Position numbers and translations under genes: made by a program. Under the pieces are notes generated by a model. That model saw only the letters and a program-made list of their open reading frames with translations. It searched no databases and was not told where the DNA came from. Shown here in pieces: positions 1 to 13,008 of a stretch of 64,000 nucleotides of DNA; position 1 is the stretch's first letter, and each line of letters begins with the position of its first letter. This DNA comes from Pteria penguin (taxonomy: Eukaryota; Mollusca; Bivalvia; Pterioida; Pteriidae), in NCBI GenBank assembly GCA_035048485.1, contig CM068587.1, positions 46,003,496-46,067,495 on the forward strand, written 5' to 3'.

Positions 1-1682
1 GGTAATTTTTGAGTGTGTAAATACTTGTTTGGCAAAGCTTTTTGTTCAAACCCATGTAGCGTTATTTGTCTGTAGGAAATAAGCACATTCAGAGAGAGCA
101 TTAATTTTGTTTAACATCCATTGACAGGTAAATGTTAAATAGGAACACAATAAGATAGAGTTCTAGATATCATTAATTACAAAACTTCAATCCTAATGTC
201 CCACACCGTTAACGGTTAATTGGGGGAATTCCCATCTTCTCCATGTCTAATCCGGACGGTCCAATATCATACATATAATAAACTACAATTGTGCATGTTG
301 CCAACTGGTCATTTGTCCAAAGATCACTTGGCCAGCTGGTATATATCACTTGACCAGCGTGGTATAAATGATAAATTCTACTTTAGTTTCGTTGCCCACG
401 GGTCAATACGGTGGCAATGTACATGTAGAAATTTGTCATTAGCTGTCCAAGGCAAGAGACCCATGTTTATGTCGGTGATAGTCTCGTGCCATAGAAACGT
501 GCACAGAAACTAAAACCCGAGGATCACTCAAGAGTTTGAAAAGGTTACTAGAATTTTCATAACCAGTCTAAAGATTTAATTAAGTTAAAAGTCTTTCTCT
601 GAAGAATAAACTGCACTACTCCAAAGATGGCAGAAAATTACGTTAAATGCAAACGCTGCGAGTAAATGATTGCTTATCCAGTAAAACAAGCTAAGCTTAT
701 CGAAGTAGGAGTTATCTTTTACATCTAAAGGTAACCATACCTTAAGAAATTTTTTTTTATGAATCTTGCGCGTTCAAAGGTCAATGGGCGAAAACCATTG
801 AAAAAATGTATATGCATTCTTGCTTTAAAAAAATATACAAACTGTACTTAAATTTCATGCAAAATATTTACCTTAGTATTAAATGGGAAAATGCAAGACA
901 AATTCTGATACGATAATAGTTTTAAATTCTAAGCAATGCCAAATAAACAAATAATGAGAAATAACAAGCGAAACCACAATACGAACTAATCGCTAACGGT
1001 TCACTGCACCTGACCGTTCTTTGACCAAGAAGAGATAAACTTCATGATATTTTTAGTGAAAAATATAAATACCACCATGATTCTTTAATCTAGTCTCTAT
1101 ATATCTTTTTCTCATGTAAATACAACTAAGTAAGCATTCAAGCGTACATGAGCAGAGAGCGTGTCATTAGAATTAGACTACCCACTTTATACCATGTAAT
1201 GCATCCCCTGATATGTTCAGGGAACTGTTGCGGTATTCTAATTTAGGACGAGGTCGGGGACTAGACGTAAAGTTGTTATCACCTACTGTAATCTTTAAAA
1301 GTATTCAATCACTGATTGAATATTTATGGAAGTACTAATTGGTTCGTGCGGTTACAAAGGTCGGTGGTCGTTCCACTTTTATCAGAAATTCTATGATACA
1401 CGATATTAAATCAAGTGTATCTTTTGTTAAATTTCGTTTTAGGTCATAAAAAAATGTCGAATAGATGGCTTCACTTGAATTCTGCTTTGCTTACTGGCAG
1501 TCGAATATCAAAGGCTAATAGAATTTTTGGCTCATTATAACTTCTTATTAAATTATATACGAAGGAGTTGAAATATACTTTACAATCATGTGATTATAGG
1601 GATTGAGGGGAGGTATGTAGTGCGTTCGGTCAAGAGTCCGGCCACCTGCACAGAGCAGAACTGTATAGCCACGTATACTCAC
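1..1682 (-). other. intron of the ASPP gene, running off the left edge
   Basis: Sequence after the donor that ends the coiled-coil exon. I looked for the next expected coiled-coil residues on the minus strand and found none. Short open frames here, for example around 220-513 on the plus strand, have no recognisable motif and no splice support. The region is AT-rich, with no clear repeat. Confidence 0.55.
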
Positions 1683-1956
1683 TTAATGTTCCGTTGCTCA
1701 TTTGGTGTTTTTCTACCTCTCCCCGTAACGCTCGCAATTTCTTCAGCTTCATTTCTTGAGATTCCACTTTCTCCCGGAGTTTGCGCAACCTATCGTTCTC
1801 TGCAGCAACTTGTTGCTGTCTTTGTTCCTGTTGCTTGAGATACTTTAGTCGCTGTTCTTTGGCAACCAGTACTTGTTGCTGGCTCTCTATCTGTTGCTGT
1901 TGCCGTGATGCCATGTCCTGCAACTCGGTCAAGGTCAAATCCACACCACCCGGTAA
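1683..1956 (-). CDS. ASPP coiled-coil exon
   Basis: A 274-bp internal exon, 91 codons plus one base. The acceptor is a T-rich tract ending TTTCAG before base 1956; the donor is GTGAGT after base 1683. Entry is phase 0 and exit phase 1. The peptide starts [19 protein letters not shown], continues with [20 protein letters not shown] and [14 protein letters not shown], and ends near SNGTLS. This matches the conserved coiled coil of vertebrate ASPP1/2, where the block reads (D/E)LTL-EL-(D/E)MA-RQQQQIE-QQQ and later KLKK-RA--G. The segment is rich in Q, E, K and R with heptad-like leucines. In ASPP proteins this region supports oligomerisation and partner binding, including Par-3 contacts known for ASPP2. 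Other frames over this stretch are shadows. This is the strongest gene evidence in the window. Confidence 0.95.
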
Positions 1957-2779
1957 CTGAAATTAAAAAAATCACACAATGAACTTCTTTTCTAATTCAA
2001 AATTAAAAGCTTCTTCCATTGTTCGTGCGTGCGAAAATCTCCATCCCCATAAATCCTGGTTTTTCAAATCTCAGAATGCAATATTTACTTCTGACAGCCA
2101 TTTAAAACATTTTGAATTGAATCATAATAGACATGATAATATTGACCCTACGTCTCTCTGTAATCTCCGTGTACCTTTTCTCTCGCATTCAGACATAACC
2201 AGGTGCGAGGTGGCAAAACTCCAATCAAAATCTCAATGAAAAACATACATATCTTATTCTTCTTTTCAAAGACGTATAAAATCAACATCAGGATTTGCCG
2301 TACCATATCAATTAAATATATTTTCTTCTAAAGAATTCATAATATCTATCCTCCATGTTGGGTGTTTTCTTTGCTTTAAAAGTTATAAAACCAGCATTTG
2401 CCTTTCCCATTTCCATCAGAATTAAATTTAGCCACAAAGCCAATCAAAATCCAGAAATTTCTCAACTGTATGCAAGCATCTTAGGAAGTATAAGTAGTTG
2501 AAAGAAAAGTTCAAGTTCAAGAAAAGAAATAAAAATTGTCTATTTTAAAGTGATTTTTCCCAACGTTACCACAAGAATTACCCATGCCTCTTAACAGCCT
2601 CATATCAACTCTGCATACAAAAGAATAATGAGTGAAAATTACTGGAAATGAAAATTCAACACAGGCTAGAATAGGGACTTTTAATACTGAAAACGAGCAC
2701 ACAGAAACATGTAAAACGATCATGACAGTGTTCTTCTAAACTGAACAGACAAGAGAATGAATATTGTAGACGGCGTTAC

Positions 2780-2815
2780 CTTGCGTGTCACCCTTCGTTT
2801 CCTGTGTTTTGACAT
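2780..2815 (-). CDS. candidate alternative first coding exon of ASPP (basic N-terminus)
   Basis: On the minus strand an ATG at 2815 opens a 12-codon frame, MSKHRKRRVTRK, ending exactly at a donor AAG|GTAACG in phase 0. The coiled-coil exon starts in phase 0 about 0.8 kb downstream, so the splice would give a basic, NLS-like leader joined to LPGGVDLTL. An in-frame TAG lies eight codons upstream of the ATG, as expected of a 5' UTR. Such a transcript would lack the RA-like domain and the disordered segment. Caution: the exon is very short, GTAACG is a medium-strength donor, and the pattern can arise by chance in a 29-kb intron. RNA evidence is not available here. Confidence 0.3.
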
Positions 2816-4254
2816 CCTTATAGACTTCGACAAAGGCTATCAATTATCAATCCCAATACAATAATCTATATCGAATGCGAGAATTCAAAGCAAAAAAGAG
2901 GGAACATCCCGTGGAATCCCAAAAATAATCACTTCCTTCTCGTAAAACGAAGACATTTTTACTGCCCTAGCCAACAAATAAGTATTAAGCTATACTCGTC
3001 TCACTATCATGTCATAAAACTATCGCCTTGTGCAAGGTTATTGACATATTAATCGGTTTTATCGCCCCTTACATTGAGTATAACAAGGATTATCTCCCCC
3101 TTCTTTGTCAACCAGCATTAGATCATATATTGCTATTGTCTTGATTGGGGAATGTCCTCTTTTTGATCTATGGACATCAAAGACAACGGAAAGTCTTTTA
3201 TTTTGTCGGATTAGTTTGTCATTTTATAATAATCATATAAAATTCCATTCGGTGGAGAATCTTTTAAGTGTAAAATATATAGACTTGTGTTCATTCTTAG
3301 ACTCCCCAGAAACTTTGGATAAGTATTGAGTACATTTTAAAACGTTCTCACGTAAGCTGGAAATAAATGATCATAGCTTACATGTGAACAAAACAAGTGG
3401 TTCTCTCTTCTGAGGTAAAACGCAAGATTAAGAATATGGGGTCATGGTCAAAGGTAAAGTCAAGGTTATCAAATCAAGTTATTTTGTAAGTTTATGATTC
3501 GTGTATAAAGTTTAATTAAGTGTTTCTTGTCAGTTCAGCACACTAGTAAGGACGTGATAATCACCACATGGCTGGGTTATAAACCAGGAAGAGTGCAAAA
3601 CCTCACATCTTACACAGTTACACATCTGGGTTTTAAAAGGAAAACCACAAAACAAAGTTATACACGTATTACTTATAAAAACTGACCGACCTTGTAAAAG
3701 ACTTTGTTGAATATACAAGCAAAGTTTTCAGACCAGGTCCCAATAAATTCTCCCTCGATCAGTGGATGCTTCGATGACAGCGAGGACAAAATCGCCGATC
3801 TTAATACAGCAGTTTCTAATCAGTCAACTTAAGTTTGGATTCTCCGGGAAACTTGACCGTCAAATCAGTGTGCCTACTTACCAAATATAAATGGTCTCTT
3901 CGTCCATTAAATCTGATCGCCTCCAATAAAGATTAAATAATCATACTACAGCGTTAAATAACCAAAAGCATTCCCTCTTGAATGCTCTATGTACATGTAC
4001 TACACTACCTCTAGAGCCTCCTTAACAGCATCTTCACTAGGCTGAAGGTCCACCATACTGGCCAGAGCATAAAACCAAGTCAACCGCTTTCTACTCTTCA
4101 TCTCAGATGTGAAACGTAAAATTTTCCCCGATAAAACTCTGATACATGAAGATCATCAAATCAACAATCAGTCAGTAAAGCACAGTGTGATAGTACCACT
4201 TCATTACGTCGCAATCCGGCCGTACATCTGAGCAAGTACTCACACAGGCAGGCG

Positions 4255-4425
4255 CATATCCAGAAATTTTAACGAGTGGGAGTCCACACCCGATGAATTT
4301 CCCGATAGTTCACTCATGTTTTGCATGTAAAATACCTTATTTTACATTCAAAAATAACAAAAGAAATTTTCTCCGAATTTCAGGGTGGGTCCAGATCCCC
4401 GGTCCGTCCCGTCTAGGTCCGCGTA
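4255..4425 (-). repeat. MITE-like element, family B (GGATCCAGA ends), diverged
   Basis: Copy in reverse orientation relative to those at 20484, 57541 and 57896. It shares the TCCAGAAATTTT end, the gapped AT-rich centre and the GGGTGGGTCCAGATCCC end. It is diverged, and the outer ends are approximate. Nearby open frames are shadows. Confidence 0.6.
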
Positions 4426-5670
4426 TGTCAGGTATGATTCAGTGGCCACTGAGTACATCTCCGTCCCATATAAGGTAGCATTTACCCGCCCTGGCGGAAA
4501 CATACCTCAATGATGTGGAACAATTAGAAAACGACTCGCGGCTTTTGATAAACAAAGTTAGATAAAGACTATTCTTTATCTGTAGGCGTCAACACTGAAT
4601 GGGGAGACGTTATCAAAGCTCGTACCGTTTAAATTAAACTTAAAGAAGAAAGGGGTATCATTCCCAACGATAAACAATAAGAATTGTAATCCTGATATCT
4701 TTAATGGGGCATGCAAGGATTGTTTAATTCATTAGTGACTCCACTCCTCGATGCATTGAAACATCCCACGTGTCCGATGATGGTCTTTGATATGGTTATG
4801 TCAGTTTATTTACTTTTACAAAGGGAACGATGTTTACAAGTTTCTTTTGTTTATTTTTCTAAATATACGTCAAAGGTTTTAGAATTATGCAATTGCCCGT
4901 ATGTACATATACTGTTTTCCGAAATATATAATATAATTACATTTCAGGTATAGAAAGCCACAGGAAAAAAACATTAAAATTTTCATAAATCATACATTCA
5001 ATAGTTTTTCAACAACCTCTCCCCCATTCTTCTCGGCGTGAGGTACATGTAGGCCTAACACAGGTCTGTTTTTTTTCTTGGGTATGATGTTATCAACAAT
5101 CAGAGTATTGTACTTAATGTCGAATTATTTGCATGACAAGCAACACTCACTGGGAACATTCACTGAGTCTGGTAACAAGTAACAAATAGTCTGAAGGAAA
5201 ATAAACCCAGTCTGGGAACTTTTCAACAACACTTTCTTGTCTCAAATGTCTTTATAAAGATCCTCTAGAAGCCGCAACATTTAAAATTAAACATGAAGTA
5301 ATTTGTGATAAGTGATGCACAGGATGTATAGATTTAAAACATTTTTCGACTTTGCGACGAAGCCGATGGAGATATTAAAGCGTTTGTCTATTGTCACATG
5401 TGAGCCGTGTTCGATTCCTGTTTCTGCAATATTGTACGAAAGTTTTGCTACAACGATAGTCAATCATAATTAGATATGTCTCATACTTAATTTATTTTAC
5501 AATCAATTTTCAAACGTGCATATCCAGATATGATGCATACGAATTCTGCAAATTACAGACAAGGTTTTGGTAGATTATTCAGAAGTCTTCAGCCCTTTGA
5601 AAATTAGAAAGAGATTTTCTATATTACATGTATAATTGGTAAACGCCATCTGGAATGGTATGTGTTATCA

Positions 5671-5855
5671 AAATGGATCCAGAAATTTTGTCCACATGGA
5701 GTCCACACTAAACCATCTTTTTTTTTTCGAGAGAGGGTCCAACCATGTCATTAGAAATTACTGATTTTACGAGGAAAAAAGTAATTTTCGTTAGCTCTTA
5801 GGGTGTGTACATGTATATACCGATATCACCTATCCATCCCTCTAGATCCGCGCAA
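5671..5855. repeat. MITE-like element, family B, diverged
   Basis: Begins with ATGGATCCAGAAATTTTG and ends with a CCCTCTAGATCCGCGC-type terminus. Inside are the gagagggtcc and AAAAAAGTAATTTTCG segments also seen in the other family B copies. Non-coding; boundaries are approximate. Confidence 0.55.
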
Positions 5856-6650
5856 AATCGGCGACTGTTTCAATTGTTTGTCAGTTTGTTGATTTCATGT
5901 CGTGGCAAGAATGAATGACATAGGCGTGTTGGAACTAAACTGAATATAGAGTTTGCTTGTTCAATACCCCGTTCGTGAATATTTCACTTAATTTGCAATA
6001 AACCATGGCCAAGCCGAATTATGGGTCATATTTTTTGCTAACATGTCTAAATAGAGATGGCATCAGCTCTACAGAAATCTCCAAACCCCACTTTCAGAGA
6101 ATAAGTGTGTATACGATGTCGTGACATACCCAGAATATCGGATTAAAAATACCCACATTCTACCAACATCTGACAAGACCATGCGCCCAGTAGGATTCCA
6201 ACCAGCAACTATTTATCGCTGCCCCGGCGCCCTTTATTCAAGATTGTCGGGTGTCAATATCACATTATTTTGTCTTATTCAGATACACAAACACTCCTTT
6301 TATCTGGATTTTTAAAAGATACTTGCTAAAAATGACAATGCTAAAATATTTTAAAGATTTGACATATTACTCTACATGTAAATACTTCCCTGTGTATTGA
6401 ACTCATGGAGGAAAGAGGGCATACATTTTACATATTTTCTGTTATAAATTACATCGGCAAGCATGTATAGCAAAGTAACAAAGAACGTTACACTTCTTTC
6501 CTCTTCCATAAAAACAACCATACCGTCATCTGGAGAAAAAAAGTGTATATAAGTATATACAATGTATATGTATGCAACATGAATGTGTATCTAACATATA
6601 ACCTTGTCGAGATAAACATTTTGTGTACAGTTGTGTCACGGTGACCTTAC

Positions 6651-6782
6651 CATTTTGACGTAATTTTCCAGTTGTGAATTTAAGAACTGTAGTGTGGGAA
6701 GATCCCAATCTTCTTCGCCACTGTCATAGGAGAAAGAACGCTTAGAAGCCATGTTCCCCGTAACCAGTTCCTCATGATTCAT
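6651..6782 (-). CDS. candidate alternative first coding exon of ASPP (acidic N-terminus)
   Basis: A minus-strand frame opens with ATG at 6782 (MNHEELVTGN), has a second in-frame ATG at 6752 (MASKRSFSYDSGEEDWDLP), and ends NSQLENYVKM at a donor ATG|GTAAGG in phase 0. A TGA lies two codons before the first ATG, so the frame is bounded upstream as a first exon should be. The phase matches the coiled-coil exon entry (TTA CCG, phase 0) 4.7 kb downstream. The peptide looks like real protein: a mixed charged and hydrophobic segment with an acidic SGEEDWD patch followed by an amphipathic LQFLNSQLENYV stretch. It has no obvious 3' splice acceptor in the phase needed to be an internal exon after 31789-30995. 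I infer an internal promoter making an ASPP lacking the N-terminal domain; chance occurrence is not excluded. Confidence 0.5.
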
Positions 6783-9700
6783 GCATCACACACAGGTAAA
6801 TCAACAGGTAACAACACAGGTGTGCAATCCACAAATAAGCTTTAACAATCCATAGAAGGATAAAACTTCACTTAAATGTTTCCTGGTGTCGAAAATAAGA
6901 CAGATATCCTTCAGACATTTGTTCTAGTTGTAATTCCTACCCACGCCATGCTGGTATTTCTGTTAACTCTGGTGACCCTCTGACATTTTCAACATGGCTG
7001 CCGATGTGATCAATGATCCGTACTTCCAAGTGCATGGAAGCCTCAGGTGTTTGGAATGAAATCCAAATAGACTCTTTTTTATATAAAATAGAGGCTATCC
7101 TCAATGGTCAAACAAATCTAGCACCGGTCAATAACAAGTGGTCCAATTAACAAGCATTGTACACACGCGCGAGTAAACGATAATCCCTCTGTAAATATTT
7201 TAAAGCGAAATCTGTAAATCACCCTCAACAAGCTGTTCTGTTAATCTATATGAGTCGACAAAATTCTCACTTATATTACAAGGTCGTAACAAGATACACA
7301 CTGTCACATTTATATCAGCTCTTATTTCTGAATTCAAATTGAATAACAAAAAATTTAGGTCAACTTTCAAAAAATTTTAACTCGTCAGCCAATGACAACT
7401 TCAGACCGCTTCTATAGATGTTGAGGTCATGTTTGACCCGGTGAGAAATCAAACACTTTGTCTGTGGGATAAGTACTGAAGAATATACTCGCTCCATACA
7501 ATTAGTGACCAGTTAAACTGGAAATTTAAACGAAAGATTAATTTTTTATCCCCTTAAGAACTTCAGTGCCCTTCGCTAGACGGCTTTGCGCAGGTAAATC
7601 TAAGGATCAAGTTGTTATCTATATTAAATCTATATGCATTATTTGATAACGGTGATGTAAAGAACTCTGACAATAGCCCAGGGCGTTTCCTAACCATCAT
7701 TACTTTGTTAATAGGCAATAGACTGAATAAAATAGATCATAACAACGGGCTTTAAAAACAACATGGGTGTGAAAGGAATGTAAAATCGATTATTTCATAT
7801 TTTGTCATTTTCATTTTCTTCCAAAACAGTTTTGCATTCCTACCAAAATACGTCTTTAAACAGAAATTGAAGCTAAACAGATAGACGGACGGTCTGACAA
7901 AAACAAGAGACGGACGCTTTGTGCTCTCGTATCAAAACATTCTTTGAGGTATTTCATGTTTGAAGAATATACACTGAAATATGCACGCTTAAAAATATAC
8001 ATAGCTCACAGCAAACTATCTGGATATATTATGGTGGCACCACTGTTGACGCAGGATGGGTATATAAACACATGTATACTATTACAAAGGGCATAGTAAG
8101 AAATGTCGAATACATCAATATTCATGAGATAAATATAAGACCGTGCCTTGCATTTTCAGAGTGGATCGACAAAGCATAAACATGTATTAAGTTATGATGA
8201 CTCTTTGAAATGCTTTAAAACTGCTTTGTCACGATGAATGTAATTAACATATATTGTAGATCTCTAGGAAAAATTGTGTAGTCGTCGATACGAACGCTAA
8301 CTTTCTCATTATGTCTCTGTGCAACTATGTTACTTCACTTCACTGTCACATAGCAACCTATTTATGGTACTTCTGAACTGTCAGATTTCGAATTTCCTAG
8401 AATATATATTTTAAGGGAAAGTTACAAAAATAACTTTAGATAAAAAGGTTACAGAACATTAAAACTGGTTTGTGTCTAACACAATGAAAAGACCTTCAAT
8501 TGCAATTATTGAAAAAAAATCACCATTAACGTTGCCTCTTCAGCTTCTAGACTAAACCCAGTTTCAGCTGAAATAAGTAAAAAAAAAAAGGCCACATACA
8601 ATTATGTAATGGAAAAAGTTAGTAATAGGACAGAATCAAGCTACCTCGGTAAATCGCTGTTAAGGGGCGCAACTCTGACATCCTTGTACATCGACTTGTA
8701 CTTCGCGCTGTTGCATTGTCAATAGAGGAGCGATAAAAGCCATTCAGTATCTACAATATTCCATCTTCAACATGAGCGCACATATTTATATAGATAAAAT
8801 ACCTACCTATCCTCACTATCAAACACTCATTTACCTCATGTAAAAATCCAGTATCAATAAGTTTGGCACTTAAACTCTCTCAGCGATTTACAAGCACGTA
8901 TTATCACATAGGAGTAATAATTACATTGTAAATGTTCAAGTCCATACCTCAAAAGGCGAGCTTGACACTTTCTAAATAGATAAAGAATTTATGACAGCCA
9001 CGATATTCACGACGCTGTGAAATGTGAACGTTAAAGGATGTACGAATCGGCATTCCCTTTCATATCGAATTTTCAGGTATCGCTACTTCAAACGAAAGGG
9101 TATCTTCGTGTTCAACAATATCATAACATGGTATAGGCCCGGTACCAGTTGAAAATAAATGTAAAACAGAAACACGAGGCTGAAATTCGAAATTTCACCT
9201 TCATCCTCATGCAATATTCTATTCAGAACGACACAAAACATTGTCGATTATGACGATGGCGTAGAAGATGAACCAGGATAGAATCTCTGTTTAAACCTAA
9301 TTCCTGACTTCTCATGCAATGTCCTTACTCAGTACAACACACTAGAAAATAAAATCTGACACCCTGATGATTCATAGTGATCATACAATACACGATGATC
9401 TACCAGGAATTAAATGAATAATTCTAAATAGTAAATTTTTTTTTCTTCAAACTTCAGCAATTTTGTAAACTATACACAGGAACATAAGACAAAGTAGCAC
9501 CCCCCCCCCCCCCCCAGCCCAACTCTTCAAAAGTTGATGATCCATTTTTTGTGAGTGGTTGTTTTTATTTAGTGTTTTGTTTGATTTGGTTTGTTTATCA
9601 TTATCATTTTTTTCGCTTTGAAAATTTCTCTGTGTAGAAAGGAGATTGTTTTTAATTTCAATTTCAATTCAGTTGAGAGTTTTCCCCCCCCCCCCCCCCC

Positions 9701-10317
9701 CCCCGCACCCCCACTTTTTCATGTTAAGATAAACTACGCCACTGATATCACTACCTAACCTAGCTGCAAAGCGGAGTATATTCTGGTGAATATTATTCGA
9801 ATACCGGTATTGATTTACATTTCTCGACTATCTCAAAGTATGATAAAACCAGTCATACAAATGAAAAACAATATATAGCTAAAATCCACTTACATCTATG
9901 CAAATGTTTTGATACTCCATTCCTATTTTTCCATTCCACGGGATGAGCATGGAATAACCACGCTTACAATATCAGGGAAGCTCCAATCACATTATTAGCA
10001 GAATGTTATCCAATCTGACCCTATAGTATCTCACACTGTGAGAGTGCAATCAAATTCCACTAATGATTTACTACAAACAACAGTTGGCTGGCACTTGTTA
10101 TTCTAATTGTAGTGAAGGGGTTCATCGTTACAGGGCACTCGAGATCATTATACACGGCGTACTGGATCAAATTCCTTCTTCTGTTACGGTACATTCAGTG
10201 AGAATATAAATTAATGCAATAAAGAGAAATGTGGAAGGATTTTCATTCAGCACCTGTATCATGAATAACTCAACCCTCCTTTTAGGACAGTCAGCTAAAC
10301 TGATACGTTAGACTAAG

Positions 10318-10517
10318 CAGCGGTGAATCCAGGATTTCCGAAAAGGGGGGGGGCACATGTGAAAGTCAAGTATTAGCCAAAATACATTTTGTGTGATTAA
10401 TCTGGCGTTTTACTCATTATCTGAGTGTTTGCAACATTATCATCTACATATGCCTTCTAAATTTGTGGCGAAAATAGGGACCCGGGCCCCCTGGGTTCCC
10501 CTTTAAATCCGCGGCTG
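10318..10517. repeat. MITE-like element, family A (CAGTGGCGGAT ends)
   Basis: Starts CAGCGGTGAATCCAGGA and ends AATCCGCGGCTG, imperfect inverted ends. The interior TATTAGCCAAAATAC and AAATTTGTGGCG blocks recur in the 21016 copy. Non-coding, non-autonomous in appearance. Confidence 0.7.
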
Positions 10518-10614
10518 CTATGGTGGAGTGGTTGGTGGTTCGGTGTTTTTACGTCGTCGCCTTTAATTTTTTTTTTCAGTTATATCGTAACCTGGAAGCA
10601 GGAAGTAGTCAACC

Positions 10615-10705
10615 TTTCATGGATAGAGACGTACTCCAAGAATCGAACTCAGATCGTCTGCATCCCAAGCCAAGCGTTCAACCACTTTATCAAGTCAGCC
10701 CCTGA
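10615..10705 (-). repeat. tRNA-derived SINE head
   Basis: On the minus strand, a box-A-like TGACTTGATAAAGTGG is followed by a box-B-like GAGTTCGATTC about 45 bases later. No complete tRNA cloverleaf is evident. Adjoins the family A element on its left. Confidence 0.55.
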
Positions 10706-12967
10706 TACGTCATATTTGGAATAGGATAAATAGGCTGGGCTGGAAAAGTTTGAACCAGTTAATCCCCAAAAACTATTCAAGGTTACTGTCTAATTCACGT
10801 CTTTTTATTATGGCCAAGTCAAATATGAAAACACCAACGTCACGGAGACCAAGTTGAAATATAAGTTATAAAGGTACCCATTAGAGATATCATTCTTATC
10901 TACAAGCGTTCTAAAACAACATTATAATTGGTGCTCTGACAGTTCAAACTTCGGCCTTCACTGCTTTAAGAAGATAAGCATTTTGAAATCACCGACATCC
11001 TGGGCCGTAATCGTTCCTTAAAACATGGTGAAATGTACAAGGTACTTTAATCAATAATGTGCAGTGAGTTTCCTGTGATGTTGTTCTCAGTTTCGGACGA
11101 TATAATTATCTACAACACTTTCTGATATAAAATAAATGAATCACAAGGTATTATAAAGTTTTGACTTACGGGACTCCACTCGTAAACAACACACTATAAC
11201 TAGACAAGTAGTGTAATTCACATGCTATAAGGGAATAGAAAAACAAATCCCGAAAAAAATCCACGAGTTTGATGCCGAATTTTTTCTTAAAATTCCATCT
11301 TGCCTTGGGACTATTTGATAACAAGAAATCATTCCTTACCTTCAGAGTAAATATAATCTGTCAGGTCACACAAATAAATTCCATTGTGTCAACACTTCTA
11401 CAATAAGGACATTACAGTTTCAATTGGATTCGAGACGACGGTAGCCTTTCACGAACATACGAGTAACATATGGAATTCTTAAATCCTTTCAATAAATTCA
11501 ATATACACACAGAGCTTTACTCCCCGAGTCCCTGAAATTACCAACGAGTTTTATAAAAGCGAAAAATCTCGTTATGCAAACAGTGTTTATATTTGACGCC
11601 ATACAAATACGACAACTTTGTGTATCGAAATCTATTCATGTATTTACGACATAACTTAAAATCTTAGCTTGTTTACATTCAACATTCCAATTTCATTGAC
11701 TTCGTCCACCTTTCCTTAAGGTTCTTTGCGATTTCAGTCTTCACTTAATATAATCCACCAAGCATTCAGGTACACGATTTTATTGCCCTATTGTTTACGA
11801 GATAGAAACCTTTTCCCCGCAGAAAAACACTTCTGTTTAAAATCCAACACACATCACTGAAAATCTGATGATCGCCGCTAATCCAATAGCTTAAAATATC
11901 AATGTCGTCTGTCTAATACCCAATATTGCCACTGCAGTCAAATATTTACGTTCATGAACCTCAGAGAAAATGTAAAAGCATGTCAGTGAATGTTTTGTAA
12001 AATATAACTACACCGATTAAACCGAATAAATCTTAACGCTAGAATTTATATCCAAAAGCTTCTACACAAAACTACGCACATATTCTGGAAGAAAATTTAT
12101 CCAACTATGAGTTATACAGTATGTGTCGCTTATCTAAATTCACAGGTAAATCTATATATCGTAGATATGGTAGATAAAATTACAGGTAGGAATACCGATA
12201 TGTTTGATAATACCTGGTGATTGAACAGATCTAATCAATACTTGGCATGGGTGCTCATTCTTTCTCTACCAAGATTTGTGTACATACTGACGTATCAATA
12301 GTAGTGCGACCTTCCCTTGAAACGCACTTAAATTACAGAAAAATGTCTTTGAGGATAAATTTGCTAACTCTTTAGTCTACAAATCTTTCAAACCTCTTTC
12401 TTGGCTGGAGCGTAAAGCGTAGACGATTTTCACACCCCCCCCCCCCCTTTAAATGCCGCTACCTACACGATATAAAGCAAACCTTTGACCACTTTTACTG
12501 CATGAAAGTTTGACGAGTCAGGAACAATGTTTTGCTCTTGAATATTTTTTTTTTCAAAGAGCAGAGAGTGCAATATGATATAACAGTGATTAAGTAATTA
12601 AAGAATTTTCGGTATAAGAACGTCTCTTGGCAGTTTTGCAATACATTCCAATACACCTTGCCCTTTGTACGAAAAGTTTTGGTGAAATTATTTTCGTGTC
12701 TCGTAGTTGCTCACTGATAATTACGTAATTTCATATATACATGTATTTTCAATTACACTATTTTTAAAACTTTAAAATCTATGAATTTATCTATCACTGA
12801 CAGTGGTCGGCATTATCAAAGTGATTTAATATGCAATACAAATTCATTTTATTAATATTATTATTCAGAAAGGTGCTATTCAGGGACGACACTTCTGAAT
12901 GTAGATAATAAGATATATATAGAAGAAAACCTAAATGAAACTAGATTACAAAAGCGGGTCCAGAAAT

Positions 12968-12972
<5 letters not shown>

Positions 12973-13005
<33 letters not shown>
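12973..13005. repeat. (AG)n microsatellite
   Basis: About 16 uninterrupted AG units, followed by a purine-rich GGGGCGGGG. The 72-codon open frame across it on the plus strand is a repeat shadow. Confidence 0.95.

Positions 13006-13008
<3 letters not shown>

Noticed and set aside
5158..5212. 40-base micro-exon with acceptor TTTATTTTCCTTCAG and donor GTGAGTG on the minus strand
   Set aside because: Attractive splice signals, but joining it after the 30995 donor would leave phase 2, which does not fit the coiled-coil exon.
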